Origin: UBA8529 sp964390565 | GTDB lineage: Bacteria > Bacteroidota > Bacteroidia > Bacteroidales > Tenuifilaceae | DNA: 64,000 bases | Assembly: GCA_964390565.1 (NCBI GenBank) | Contig: CAYMII010000014.1 | Location: 1 to 64,000 of the forward strand | Reading direction: 5' to 3' | Shown: positions 16,709 to 23,784 of the stretch, one piece after another | How the letters are laid out: each line of letters starts with the position of its first letter | Position numbering within the stretch: the first letter of the stretch is position 1 | Translations under genes and position numbers: made by a program | The notes under the pieces: model-generated | What the model was told of the DNA's origin: nothing | Seen by the model: the letters and a program-made list of their open reading frames with translations, nothing else | The model's database searches: none

Positions 16709-18952
16709 TTATTGTTCCGAGAAAAGCGAAAAATATCTAATGTATTTTGTGTACAATTCCCTTGCTAATTGACTTGAGTTTTCAACGACAATAGGATTAT
16801 CTTTAAACTCAGACTCACACCATTTCCACTCAAATTCAGCGATTTTCTTATCGAATAGTTTTTGATCGAATGTGGTTGAATCTTTTAAAGATTTTCTAGC
16901 ATCATCGAAAAATATTTCCCAGCGCTTTTTGTAATATGAATCGATTAATCCGCTGAAATCCCGTGCCGCATAATCAATCAACCCGCTACCTTGCTGACCC
17001 CAAGTGGTAATAAGAACTTTGGTATTCTTTTCAAAGTATGACTTAGGGGCATCCGCTGCCTCAAATTTGTGAGAAGCGGTAATCCAATTGTTTAAGGAAA
17101 ACTCCGATCGCGTGGCAACTATTCTATCGACATCAGCTGCAATTTGAATAAATAGCGAAGCATACTGGTTGAACTGATCTATATTTTTGGCCTTATAGGC
17201 TTCAAAAGCCTTATTTCTTATGTGGAAGCTTAGGTTGGCTAGAACTTGCCTGCAAACCATCACTAAATCGTACTGATAACGAGGATTGGAAAGCGTTTTT
17301 TGATCCGCAAGAAGCATTTGCCCAAATATATCGGCAAGTTTCTGATAATCATATACTCCTCTCCGGGTGTAGTTTGCGTTACCCTCGAATCTGGGTCGCA
17401 TCTCAATTGTATTACCAAGTCCAACTCCTGAAATAAGCTGATCGTAGGTAACATTTACCAATCGCCTCCATGCATCTTCTGCAATAGGATCAGCTTGCCC
17501 AGCACGCGAACGAGCATATTCTGTAATCCATTCATTGACGTTTGCTGCAGAATTGTCCCATGCGTATTCGAATAGCCACTCAAACATAAAACGATTTACC
17601 CCAAAACCTTCAAGAGTTGATCCAATGCCTTGCATCTGTCTTCGATTATCATCGCTTTCTGTTGCAACCAATAGCTTTGCAACTTTTTTTATGGGAGCAG
17701 CCATTTGTGTCCCACCACCAAAGTTCCCTAGATAGCACCAAATATAAGGTGCATTGAAAAATGCATCGGTGGTTCTCCAAATCTCGGTATTCTCGCAAAA
17801 GTAATCGAGAAGCATCATTTTATCCTTTGGAACAGCCTTAATCATGGCCTCAAGGCGTGGATTTGTCCAATGCTTTCTATCGTAGTAGAATGTCCAACCC
17901 ATTTGAACCCAAACGGCGTCTTTATCGATTTCCGACATTCCCTTATATATTGTTTTTGATACAGAGGCTAAGTAATCGGGTTCCCAACTTGGTGGATTCA
18001 TTTCGTTAAAGGGGTCGGTTCCATAATAGTGATTGGTGCCAAAGTACTTTGTTTGCTCTTTAATAAACTCCTTCTGTATTTCAACAAAAAGCGGTTCCAT
18101 CGGATTGAGAAAGTAAGCATCGTACTGCTCACCTGTTGAGTACGAACCCAATGATGTCAACTTTATTTTAGGGTATTTATTCTCTATAGCTTTAGGAGTA
18201 TGTCCAGCAAAAGCAGGTAGGATTGGGGTCATCCCGAACGAACGCTCCTGTTGGAGAATTTTCTTTTGAAGTTCAAACTGTTGGTCAATAAATGACTGGG
18301 GTAAAGGGCCTAACCATCCATCCAAATTACCCATCCGATGCCATGGAAGATGAGCTGGGCCAGTAAAAAAAGCACGGATTTGCTCATCTGTCATCCCGAA
18401 TTTTTTCCAAACTTTTTGCCAAATATACTCCTGACCGGTAATAGCTAAGGGCATGTTAATTCCATTTAAAGCCATCCAATCGATAAACCGCTCCCAGTCA
18501 TCCCATTGCCACCAAAGAGTTGTATATCCAAACGTACAATAATTTAGGAAAAACCTTTTTTCGAACCGACATGATTTTCGGACCTTTTGCGGTACAATCG
18601 GTAAAACAGATGGCATATCTATAGGTTCTGCTTTATACCATGATACTGAAGTGAGGCAGTAATGGTTTAAATACCAGTTAAATGCCCGTGTAAGTGCTAA
18701 ACTGCTATTGCCTCGTAGCACTATTTTACCATCCCTGCTATCAAGTTCAAAAACCTCTTGGTCGTTTTCGGCAGGTATCGTCTCCAAAATAAAATTGTCT
18801 GATTTACCTGGAGCTATCCTCTCAATTAAACCTACTACTGCAGCATTATTTATTTTATAATTGATTTTAGTTGGTAAAGAGAATAGTGTATTCGTACTGG
18901 TAATTAAAGTAACCAGTACTAAATTTCTTAATAAAACGTATTTAACTTTCAT
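16709..18952 (-). CDS. Alpha-N-acetylglucosaminidase (NAGLU, GH89)
   Basis: 747 residues with an N-terminal signal sequence (about 1-25). The NAGLU layout is complete: an N-terminal alpha-beta domain (about 30-115), the TIM barrel (about 125-460) and the all-helical C-terminal domain (about 470-745). The barrel carries NYCTFGYTTLWWQWDDWERF, HLPWHRMGNLDGWLGPLP, TDPFNEMNPPSW with E317 as expected acid/base, and STLEGFGVNRFMFEW with E448 as expected nucleophile, by comparison with human NAGLU. It removes terminal alpha-linked GlcNAc from host mucin or heparan-like glycans in the periplasm. There is no SusC/D pair beside it, so it is not in a visible PUL. Confidence 0.94.
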   Translation of the reverse strand: MKVKYVLLRNLVLVTLITSTNTLFSLPTKINYKINNAAVVGLIERIAPGKSDNFILETIPAENDQEVFELDSRDGKIVLRGNSSLALTRAFNWYLNHYCLTSVSWYKAEPIDMPSVLPIVPQKVRKSCRFEKRFFLNYCTFGYTTLWWQWDDWERFIDWMALNGINMPLAITGQEYIWQKVWKKFGMTDEQIRAFFTGPAHLPWHRMGNLDGWLGPLPQSFIDQQFELQKKILQQERSFGMTPILPAFAGHTPKAIENKYPKIKLTSLGSYSTGEQYDAYFLNPMEPLFVEIQKEFIKEQTKYFGTNHYYGTDPFNEMNPPSWEPDYLASVSKTIYKGMSEIDKDAVWVQMGWTFYYDRKHWTNPRLEAMIKAVPKDKMMLLDYFCENTEIWRTTDAFFNAPYIWCYLGNFGGGTQMAAPIKKVAKLLVATESDDNRRQMQGIGSTLEGFGVNRFMFEWLFEYAWDNSAANVNEWITEYARSRAGQADPIAEDAWRRLVNVTYDQLISGVGLGNTIEMRPRFEGNANYTRRGVYDYQKLADIFGQMLLADQKTLSNPRYQYDLVMVCRQVLANLSFHIRNKAFEAYKAKNIDQFNQYASLFIQIAADVDRIVATRSEFSLNNWITASHKFEAADAPKSYFEKNTKVLITTWGQQGSGLIDYAARDFSGLIDSYYKKRWEIFFDDARKSLKDSTTFDQKLFDKKIAEFEWKWCESEFKDNPIVVENSSQLARELYTKYIRYFSLFSEQ

Positions 18953-19120
18953 TGTTTATTCTTTGTAATTTCTATGGTTTTACAATATCGATAGGCGTCA
19001 CCAATACAAAATATACTTAAAACAATTTTTTACTAAATTACCCAAAAAGTTAATCAATTAGTGCCTAGAATAATGGTAATTAGCTAACAAGCATTTGGTA
19101 GTTGTTAACTGGAGAGAATG

Positions 19121-19275
19121 TTACTTTGTAAGTGACAAGGGGCAGGTGGTAAGTAGCAAGTGTGAGGCTGTGTAATGTGATGCGGTGTTGCTGTAAATTG
19201 GTTGAACGCAATGGCTACTAACCACTGTTTTTGACTGCTTGACTATTTGGCTGTTTGGTTGTGTTGCAGTGTAAT
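19121..19275. repeat. Text-like low-complexity repeat, copy A
   Basis: Runs of variations on AAGTGACAAGGGG, GGTAAGTAGCAAGTG, GTGTAATGTGATG and GTTTGGTTGTGTTGCAGTG. The reverse complement closely resembles the segment at 56921-56969 (CACAGCAACA...ATTACACAGC...CACACTTGC...CACTTGTCACT), so these are members of one dispersed family. Confidence 0.65.
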
Positions 19276-19290
19276 GTGTTCCGATAAAGC

Positions 19291-19360
19291 AAGCGCGCGT
19301 CTGGAGACGCGCTAACAAGTGTTAATCAAAATAAAAATGGCACGGAGAGCATATCTGTGA
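19291..19360. repeat. GC-rich palindromic intergenic element, copy 1
   Basis: GCGCGTCT-GG-AGACGCGC (19295-19312) is a perfect 8-base inverted repeat, followed by CTAACAAGTGTTAATCAAAAT and a degenerate second hairpin region GGCACGGAGAGCATATCTGTG. The core CTGGAGACGCG recurs at 20079 and 23627. Confidence 0.7.
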
Positions 19361-19490
19361 CAGCGAGGGGTAATTTATATTTAGCTGATATACAAATTCT
19401 TTTGTTACAAAAACATTGACTTTAGCTTTGGGAATTTTGTAATTTGATATACCTAATATCCTTAAAAGTTTAACCTTAAAGCTTAAAAAA

Positions 19491-19970
19491 ATGAGAAAAA
19501 TATTTGGTGTTATCAGTACCCTTTTAATTTTAATGGGATGCAGTTCCACTCCAAAAGTGGATATTGTAAAGGAAGCAGAAGTTATTCGCAACCTTGAAAA
19601 CGAATGGTCGGCTGCAATTCTGAACAAAGACCTAGAAAAGAGTATTAGCTTTACTGCTTCTGATGCCGTATTTATGGATCCTAACCTCCCAGCCTATAGC
19701 GGAGCCGAGGCAATAAGAAAGTCTTTTGAAACTTGGTTTGCAGATTCTAGCCTTCTTTTTAATTCCTATTCATACGATATTGATAAAATTGAGGTTTCAG
19801 CATCGGGGGAACTTGCATACGTTCGCGGACATTCTAAGATAACCAAAAATACGCCAAGCGGCCCAGTTGACGTTATTAACAAATTTGTTGATATCTGGAA
19901 AAATGACAATGGGAAATGGAGTTGTATTCTACTTATAGGAAATAGTGATAACCCAATAGAAATTAAATAA
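19491..19970 (+). CDS. SnoaL-like / DUF4440 lipoprotein
   Basis: 159 residues with a lipobox LILMGC17SSTP. The mature domain is an NTF2-like fold of the DUF4440 type: helix VIRNLENEWSAAILNKDLEKSISF, then TASDAVFMDPNLPAYSGAEAIRKSFETWF, and strands ending VDVINKFVDIWKNDNGKWSCILLIGNSDNP. Proteins of this fold are small-molecule-binding or ketosteroid-isomerase-like; in secreted DUF4440 lipoproteins the ligand is unknown. Monocistronic, closed by a hairpin terminator. Confidence 0.85.
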   Translation: MRKIFGVISTLLILMGCSSTPKVDIVKEAEVIRNLENEWSAAILNKDLEKSISFTASDAVFMDPNLPAYSGAEAIRKSFETWFADSSLLFNSYSYDIDKIEVSASGELAYVRGHSKITKNTPSGPVDVINKFVDIWKNDNGKWSCILLIGNSDNPIEIK

Positions 19971-20000
19971 TTTGATGTATTTACGCCTTTTATGAAACTA

Positions 20001-20034
20001 ACTTGCCCTTATATAAGTGAGGGCAAGTTTTTTA
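20001..20034 (+). terminator. Terminator of the SnoaL-like gene
   Basis: ACTTGCCCT-TATATAAGTG-AGGGCAAGT followed by TTTTTT, 31 bases after the stop. Confidence 0.88.
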
Positions 20035-20066
20035 ATGATATTGAAAGGCAATTGTTATACGTAAAT

Positions 20067-20146
20067 CAAAAGCACGCTTCTGGAGACGCGCGCGAACAAG
20101 GTTTGTTAAAATGAAACAGGCACGGATAATATGTCCGTGCCTGTGT
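20067..20146. repeat. GC-rich palindromic intergenic element, copy 2
   Basis: GCACGCTTCTGGAGACGCG followed by CGCGAACAAGG, then 20 bases on a second hairpin CAGGCACGGATA-AT-ATGTCCGTGCCTG. Same two-part layout as copy 1. It lies just after the stop of the DUF438-type gene (20172) on the opposite strand and could form its 3' end. Confidence 0.7.
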
Positions 20147-20296
20147 GGTGATAAATGAATGACTAAAGTTTTTACTTCATAAAGTAAACCTTGGAAAGCT
20201 CACTTTCTACTTTATCAATCCAATGGTTTATTTTTAGGCTTGTTGCCTTATCAATCAAAGGGGCAGGGATAAATGGTGCAATTACCAAATAAATTT

Positions 20297-20351
20297 CATC
20301 ATCGGGTAATTTATGAAGGTCTGATAGTACCTGATTTACAGGTTGCTCGCC
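20297..20351. repeat. 55-base contig-end duplicate, left copy
   Basis: Identical to 20452-20506. It directly abuts the N run, so it is best read as unmerged overlap of two contig ends and not as a biological repeat. Confidence 0.9.
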
Positions 20352-20451
20352 NNNNNNNNNNNNNNNNNNNNNNNNNNNNNNNNNNNNNNNNNNNNNNNNN
20401 NNNNNNNNNNNNNNNNNNNNNNNNNNNNNNNNNNNNNNNNNNNNNNNNNNN
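20352..20451. other. Scaffold gap of exactly 100 N
   Basis: A run of 100 unknown bases of conventional length. Flanking sequence ends are identical for 55 bases, so the real gap is probably zero or negative. Confidence 0.98.
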
Positions 20452-20506
20452 CATCATCGGGTAATTTATGAAGGTCTGATAGTACCTGATTTACAGGTTG
20501 CTCGCC
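20452..20506. repeat. 55-base contig-end duplicate, right copy
   Basis: Same 55 bases as 20297-20351. Collapsing the two copies restores one uninterrupted frame on the minus strand. Confidence 0.9.
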
Positions 20507-20923
20507 CTCTAAATCTCTATAAACCGATACGTTATGCGAAACCTCTAATGTACCAAGGTATTCGCCTTTATCACTTCGTAGAGCGAAGTATTCTATATGT
20601 ATCAGTTTGCCTCCGATGTTTATCCAAAAGGGTGCACGACTCTGCTTACCGCTCTTAAAATCCTCTAAAATTTTATCTACAATATGGGCGCTTGCGGGTG
20701 GATGGCAGTGGCGTACATCGCGATTAAGGATAGCCCTGTTGCGTTGAAAAATACGCTCCGAACCTTGAGAGAAGTATTTCACTTTGTCGTCCTTATCAAC
20801 AAAGGTCATATCAATAGGAAGAGTGTTTAGAATTGCTAGCAACTCTTCGGCAGAGAAGCCTCCAGAAGGGAGCTGAATATGGCTACCCGATTTTTGCACA
20901 TCGTTTATTGATGTTTCGTTTGC

Positions 20924-21706
20924 TCAGTTGGGTTTCCATTCAACCTTTGGGTCGTATAGGCAGAATCCAATTTCGATAGATTGCTTGCTTATCTCGTACC
21001 AATCCTTCTCGGTTAGCTTATCGAGCGACATGGGGAAAAGTATCTCTTCCTCTTTTTTTGTCATATCAACTACTCCATTTACTGCTGGATGAAGCATTAG
21101 CTCCGCTGAGGCTATAAGATCTTCCCTTGTGATTGACTCGGTTTGCAAAAGTTCGATGCTGCCTTTAATTAGCTCTCGAATTTCGTCGTGTTTGCCCCAC
21201 ATCACCTTTGGTGGGCCGGTAATACCCTCTTTTTCAAGGTAAGGGAACAGAAGGTACTCTTTGCGTTGGTAAAGCTTATTTACATCGAAAAGGTTGTTGA
21301 AGAGTCCTCGAAGCTTAAGGATGCTTTTTGGCAAATCGATATTTGGGTCGGCGCCAACCTCGGCAAGTAGCGCCTGAATTTCAAGCGCAACTTTCCGAAG
21401 TTCTTGATTTTCGTGATGCATAACATCTATAGGATGCCCATCGGGTATTTGCTTTGAGGCTGATAGGTCGATACTACCATTTAGTACCGATGAGTGAGCA
21501 TCGCAGAGTTTTAGTATCTCTTGCTCGGGTAGCCCTTCGCTAATCAGCTCTTGTTCAACTTCAACAACTTCGCCGTATGGGATTTGGCTTAGGCTTTCGA
21601 GCAGCTCTTGCCGTATTTTCTGCTCCGATTCGCCTTGATGTAGCTTAAGAATTAGCTCTTTTAGCTTTTTCTTTCTTTCAGTAGAGTTATTAATAAGTTC
21701 GCTCAT
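20924..21706 (-). CDS. DUF438 plus hemerythrin domain protein (N-terminal part of a PAS fusion)
   Basis: 260 residues. The first 75 or so form the DUF438 helical domain (RKKKLKELILKLHQGE, LISEGLPEQEILKLCDAHSSV). A hemerythrin-like four-helix bundle follows (about 90-235) with potential iron ligands in HPIDVMHHENQEL, KEYLLFPYLEKEG, WGKHDEI and MTKKEEEILFP. It ends GFCLYDPKVEWKPN, the linker that in family members runs on into a PAS domain; here a TGA intervenes. Expected function is di-iron sensing or binding of O2 or NO. It is the last gene of a likely three-gene operon with the hemerythrin protein (28 bases upstream) and RIC, under the divergent Rrf2 regulator. Confidence 0.85.
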   Translation of the reverse strand: MSELINNSTERKKKLKELILKLHQGESEQKIRQELLESLSQIPYGEVVEVEQELISEGLPEQEILKLCDAHSSVLNGSIDLSASKQIPDGHPIDVMHHENQELRKVALEIQALLAEVGADPNIDLPKSILKLRGLFNNLFDVNKLYQRKEYLLFPYLEKEGITGPPKVMWGKHDEIRELIKGSIELLQTESITREDLIASAELMLHPAVNGVVDMTKKEEEILFPMSLDKLTEKDWYEISKQSIEIGFCLYDPKVEWKPN

Positions 21707-21734
21707 ATATTTTTATAGTTTGATGATTAATCTT

Positions 21735-22280
21735 TTATAGATTATAATGTTTTACTAAAGAGTCGATTCGATTGATGCAATTACCTTTTAAACTTCCACA
21801 GTTGCTTTCTCTTTCAAATTCGGTAAACCTATCCATCAGCGCCTGATTGTCCTCTTCGGAAATAACCTTATCGGCCATTGGGAATAGTACATTATTCTCC
21901 TTGTTGATATGGCTGCGTAGGAGCGAGGAGTAGCCTTTCATATTCTCTTTAAGCGATAAGTATGCATCCGTATCATCACTTTTAATCAAATTTACACTTA
22001 ATTCCATACCCTGCACAAAATTTCTGCCCTGAATATGTTCCGATAGCATAACTGCCACAGGGCCTTGATTTGCTGGAAACCCTTTCGTTCCAAGATATGG
22101 GAATAGCATATTCTCCTCCTTGGCGTGGTGGAAAATATCGGCAAAATTTTTAATTAGGTCGATGGCATCATCAATATGATTGAGGTTTGGCTTTTCCAAT
22201 GTGGTAAGATGATCCATTACACCTATAAGACGTAGTATGTGAACATGGTCGTTAATTAAGTTTTTGGTTGCTGTTTCCAT
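21735..22280 (-). CDS. Hemerythrin-domain protein
   Basis: 181 residues, one hemerythrin-like bundle. Candidate ferric ligands are spaced as expected: H12/H14 in NDHVHIL, H51-H52 with E56 in FHHAKEEN, H82 in SEHIQGR, and H124 with E128 in SHINKENN. LFPYLG and LFPMAD after the second and fourth helices are family signatures. A short C-terminal tail carries two Cys (SNCGSLKGNC). It probably binds O2 or NO at a di-iron site. It lies between RIC (17 bases upstream) and the DUF438 gene, so it belongs to the same stress operon. Confidence 0.88.
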   Translation of the reverse strand: METATKNLINDHVHILRLIGVMDHLTTLEKPNLNHIDDAIDLIKNFADIFHHAKEENMLFPYLGTKGFPANQGPVAVMLSEHIQGRNFVQGMELSVNLIKSDDTDAYLSLKENMKGYSSLLRSHINKENNVLFPMADKVISEEDNQALMDRFTEFERESNCGSLKGNCINRIDSLVKHYNL

Positions 22281-22297
22281 GAAATTCTTATTTAGTA

Positions 22298-22993
22298 TTA
22301 TAATAGTATTGCTTTGGGGTAAAGAATGTTATTCTCAAGATGAACATGAATGTGAAGATCATCTTCAAATTGATGTAACAGGTTGTAGGTTACATTATAA
22401 GTGTTGCAGCCATCAGCAGGAACTTTGTAGCCCTTCGAAAGCACATTAATCTTATCCATTGCACCACCTGCAAACTCGTGCTCCTTTGTCATTCGTTCTA
22501 TTTCTGATTTAATAGTGGCTAAAGCTTTACTATTTTCATTCGTTATAACTTCCTTAATTGCTGGGAATAGAACCTCTTCCTCGTTTTTGAGATGTTGAAG
22601 TAGTTCAGTGTTGATTTGTCCAAATAAATCTGCTATCTCAGCCAGCTCAGGATGATTTGCTCCATGTACCGATGCTATTTTCTGGGTATAATGAACTAGG
22701 TCGGGGAGAGCCTTCTTAACGTAACGGTGATGTTTCTTCTCGATATAATCGCAAAGCAAATCTAAGTCCCAATCCTTAAAGTTATTGCCTTCGGAGTTTG
22801 GCGTTAGCTCTAGTTTACCTAAACTCTCCTCAATATGTGAAGGGTTAATTCCTTTCTCGTTGCAGGCCTCGCCAAGCGTTTTATTTCCTCCACAGCAAAA
22901 GTCTATTCCTGCCTCCGTAAAGATGTTTGCTGCCCGAAAATCGTTTGTAACGATCTCACCAATGGTAAGTTTTTTTGTGTTTATATTACTCAT
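22298..22993 (-). CDS. ric: Iron-sulfur cluster repair di-iron protein (RIC/ScdA/YtfE)
   Basis: 231 residues. The N-terminal ScdA_N domain shows the diagnostic FCCGG (C33-C34) in AGIDFCCGGNKTL. The hemerythrin-type domain (about 75-225) supplies KKHHRYVKKALPDL, HGANHPEL, LLQHLKNEEEVLFPAI, TKEHEFAGGAM and VHLENNILYPKA with the His and Glu di-iron ligands. RIC proteins restore Fe-S clusters damaged by nitric oxide or oxidants and have nitric-oxide-related chemistry at the di-iron site. It is the first gene of the operon and is divergent from the Rrf2 regulator across a 115-base region carrying an inverted repeat. Confidence 0.95.
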   Translation of the reverse strand: MSNINTKKLTIGEIVTNDFRAANIFTEAGIDFCCGGNKTLGEACNEKGINPSHIEESLGKLELTPNSEGNNFKDWDLDLLCDYIEKKHHRYVKKALPDLVHYTQKIASVHGANHPELAEIADLFGQINTELLQHLKNEEEVLFPAIKEVITNENSKALATIKSEIERMTKEHEFAGGAMDKINVLSKGYKVPADGCNTYNVTYNLLHQFEDDLHIHVHLENNILYPKAILL

Positions 22994-23032
22994 ATCTTTA
23001 AATATTAAGTTATTATGATTTATTTGTATAAT

Positions 23033-23052
23033 AAAAGACTAAAAGGTCTTTT
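23033..23052. promoter_or_regulatory. Candidate operator for the Rrf2 regulator
   Basis: AAAAGAC-TAAAAG-GTCTTTT is a perfect 7-base inverted repeat with a 6-base spacer, between the divergent RIC and Rrf2 genes and overlapping the -33 element of the Rrf2 promoter. Symmetry and position suggest a dimeric repressor site; this is inference. Confidence 0.55.
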
Positions 23053-23081
23053 TGTATATCAACATTAAGTTTATATATTTG
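23051..23081 (+). promoter_or_regulatory. Promoter of the Rrf2 gene
   Basis: TTTG (23051-23054), 19 bases, TATATTTG (23074-23081): a textbook Bacteroidota promoter, 27 bases before the ATG. Confidence 0.7.
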
Positions 23082-23108
23082 TTCAATGAATGTTTTTAAA
23101 AAATTGCG

Positions 23109-23525
23109 ATGTTTAACAAAGAGACAAAATACGCCCTTAGGGCACTGGTTTACATTAAGCTGCAAAACCTAAAAAGTAGGCGTCCTGGTATTGTTGAAAT
23201 AGCTAAAGAGATTGAAGCTCCGCAGTTTTATATTGCCAAGATATTGCAGCGAATGGTTCGTATGGGGTTTGTTGAATCGTTGAAAGGGAAGGGTGGTGGT
23301 TTTTACTTCGATATTAACAAACCTGATTTGCCACTGAAGGATTTAATTGTTGCCATTGAAGGAGATAAAACGTTTACAGCATGTGGATTTGGCTTAAAGC
23401 AATGTAATGGACAAAACCCTTGCCCAATGCATGAGCAGTATGCGCCAATTCGCGAGGCAATAAACAAAATGGTTTCCGAGGAAACCATTCAAAGTTTTGC
23501 GAAAAAAGGGATTACAATCGATTAG
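23109..23525 (+). CDS. Rrf2-family transcriptional regulator with Fe-S ligand cysteines
   Basis: 138 residues. Winged helix 1-85 with ETKYALRALVYI, the helix-turn-helix PGIVEIAKEIEAPQFYIAKIL and the wing GGGFYF. A C-terminal loop has three Cys, C92, C99 and C105 (spacing x6 and x5, in ACGFGLKQCNGQNPCP), fitting the Fe-S binding subclass that includes IscR and NsrR. Divergent from RIC-hemerythrin-DUF438, so it is expected to sense NO, O2 or cluster status and control them. Whether it is an NsrR or IscR homologue cannot be decided by eye. Confidence 0.92.
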   Translation: MFNKETKYALRALVYIKLQNLKSRRPGIVEIAKEIEAPQFYIAKILQRMVRMGFVESLKGKGGGFYFDINKPDLPLKDLIVAIEGDKTFTACGFGLKQCNGQNPCPMHEQYAPIREAINKMVSEETIQSFAKKGITID

Positions 23526-23611
23526 ATTACTCGACTACTTCAGCTTACAACAACGATATAGTCTATAAATATTAAGGGCTTTATGAATTATAAATCATTG
23601 TTTGCAATTTA

Positions 23612-23671
23612 AAAACAAACACGAGTCTGGAGACGCGCGCGAACATATTGCAGGCATAGCCTGCTGTGATA
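23612..23671. repeat. GC-rich palindromic intergenic element, copy 3
   Basis: CGAGTCTGGAGACGCGCGCG followed by AACATATTG and a second hairpin GCAGGC-ATA-GCCTGC. The first module is close to copies 1 and 2; the second hairpin has a different sequence in the same place. It lies in the 259-base gap between the Rrf2 and chromate-transporter genes, which otherwise shows nothing recognisable. Confidence 0.65.
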
Positions 23672-23784
23672 TATACGACTAAGGCACAACTTGTCTAACA
23701 ATTTTGCTAGAGCATTAGCCGAACGAGGGGAAATATGTGTAAGGTAAAAATGTAATGCCTTATGAGGTGATTATACTTAATAAT

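Larger units (their letters stand above)
18953..19490. other. Gene-free intergenic region with repeats
   Basis: Divergent upstream regions of the GH89 gene and the SnoaL-like lipoprotein. The middle is filled by a low-complexity text-like repeat (about 19121-19275) and a GC-rich palindrome (19295-19312). Reading frames across the repeat look like products of its composition, not genes. No tRNA or clear regulatory RNA seen. Confidence 0.7.
20172..20923 (-). pseudogene. PAS-domain half of a DUF438 protein, separated by an in-frame TGA and cut by a scaffold gap
   Basis: Directly after the TGA at 20926-20924 the same frame continues ANETSIND, then QLPSGGFSAEELLAILN, a PAS fold with TFVDKDDKVKYFS, HCHPPASAHIVDKILEDF, FWINIGGK and YLGTLEVSHNV. 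This is the standard C-terminal half of DUF438-hemerythrin-PAS proteins. The reading runs into the N gap. If the 55-base duplicate at the gap is merged, the frame continues DDEIYLVIAPFIPAPLIDK to a stop at 20174-20172, giving 190 residues from a possible GTG at 20899, or about 459 for the whole protein. The portion could be translated separately from that GTG, but the neighbours suggest a broken fusion or a base error. The PAS may sense redox state or bind haem, as proposed for the family. Confidence 0.7.

Noticed and set aside
19121..19318. A 65-residue reading frame on the minus strand
   Set aside because: It is composed of Thr/Ser/Gln-rich translation of the low-complexity repeat and has no ribosome-binding or protein-like features.
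20297..20506. A genuine direct repeat or mobile-element target duplication
   Set aside because: Both copies touch the N run exactly and merging them restores the reading frame, which is the signature of unmerged contig ends.
20924..20926. Selenocysteine codon at the TGA
   Set aside because: It falls in an interdomain linker with no plausible catalytic role, no SECIS-like hairpin is evident just downstream on the minus strand, and no Sec machinery is in the window.
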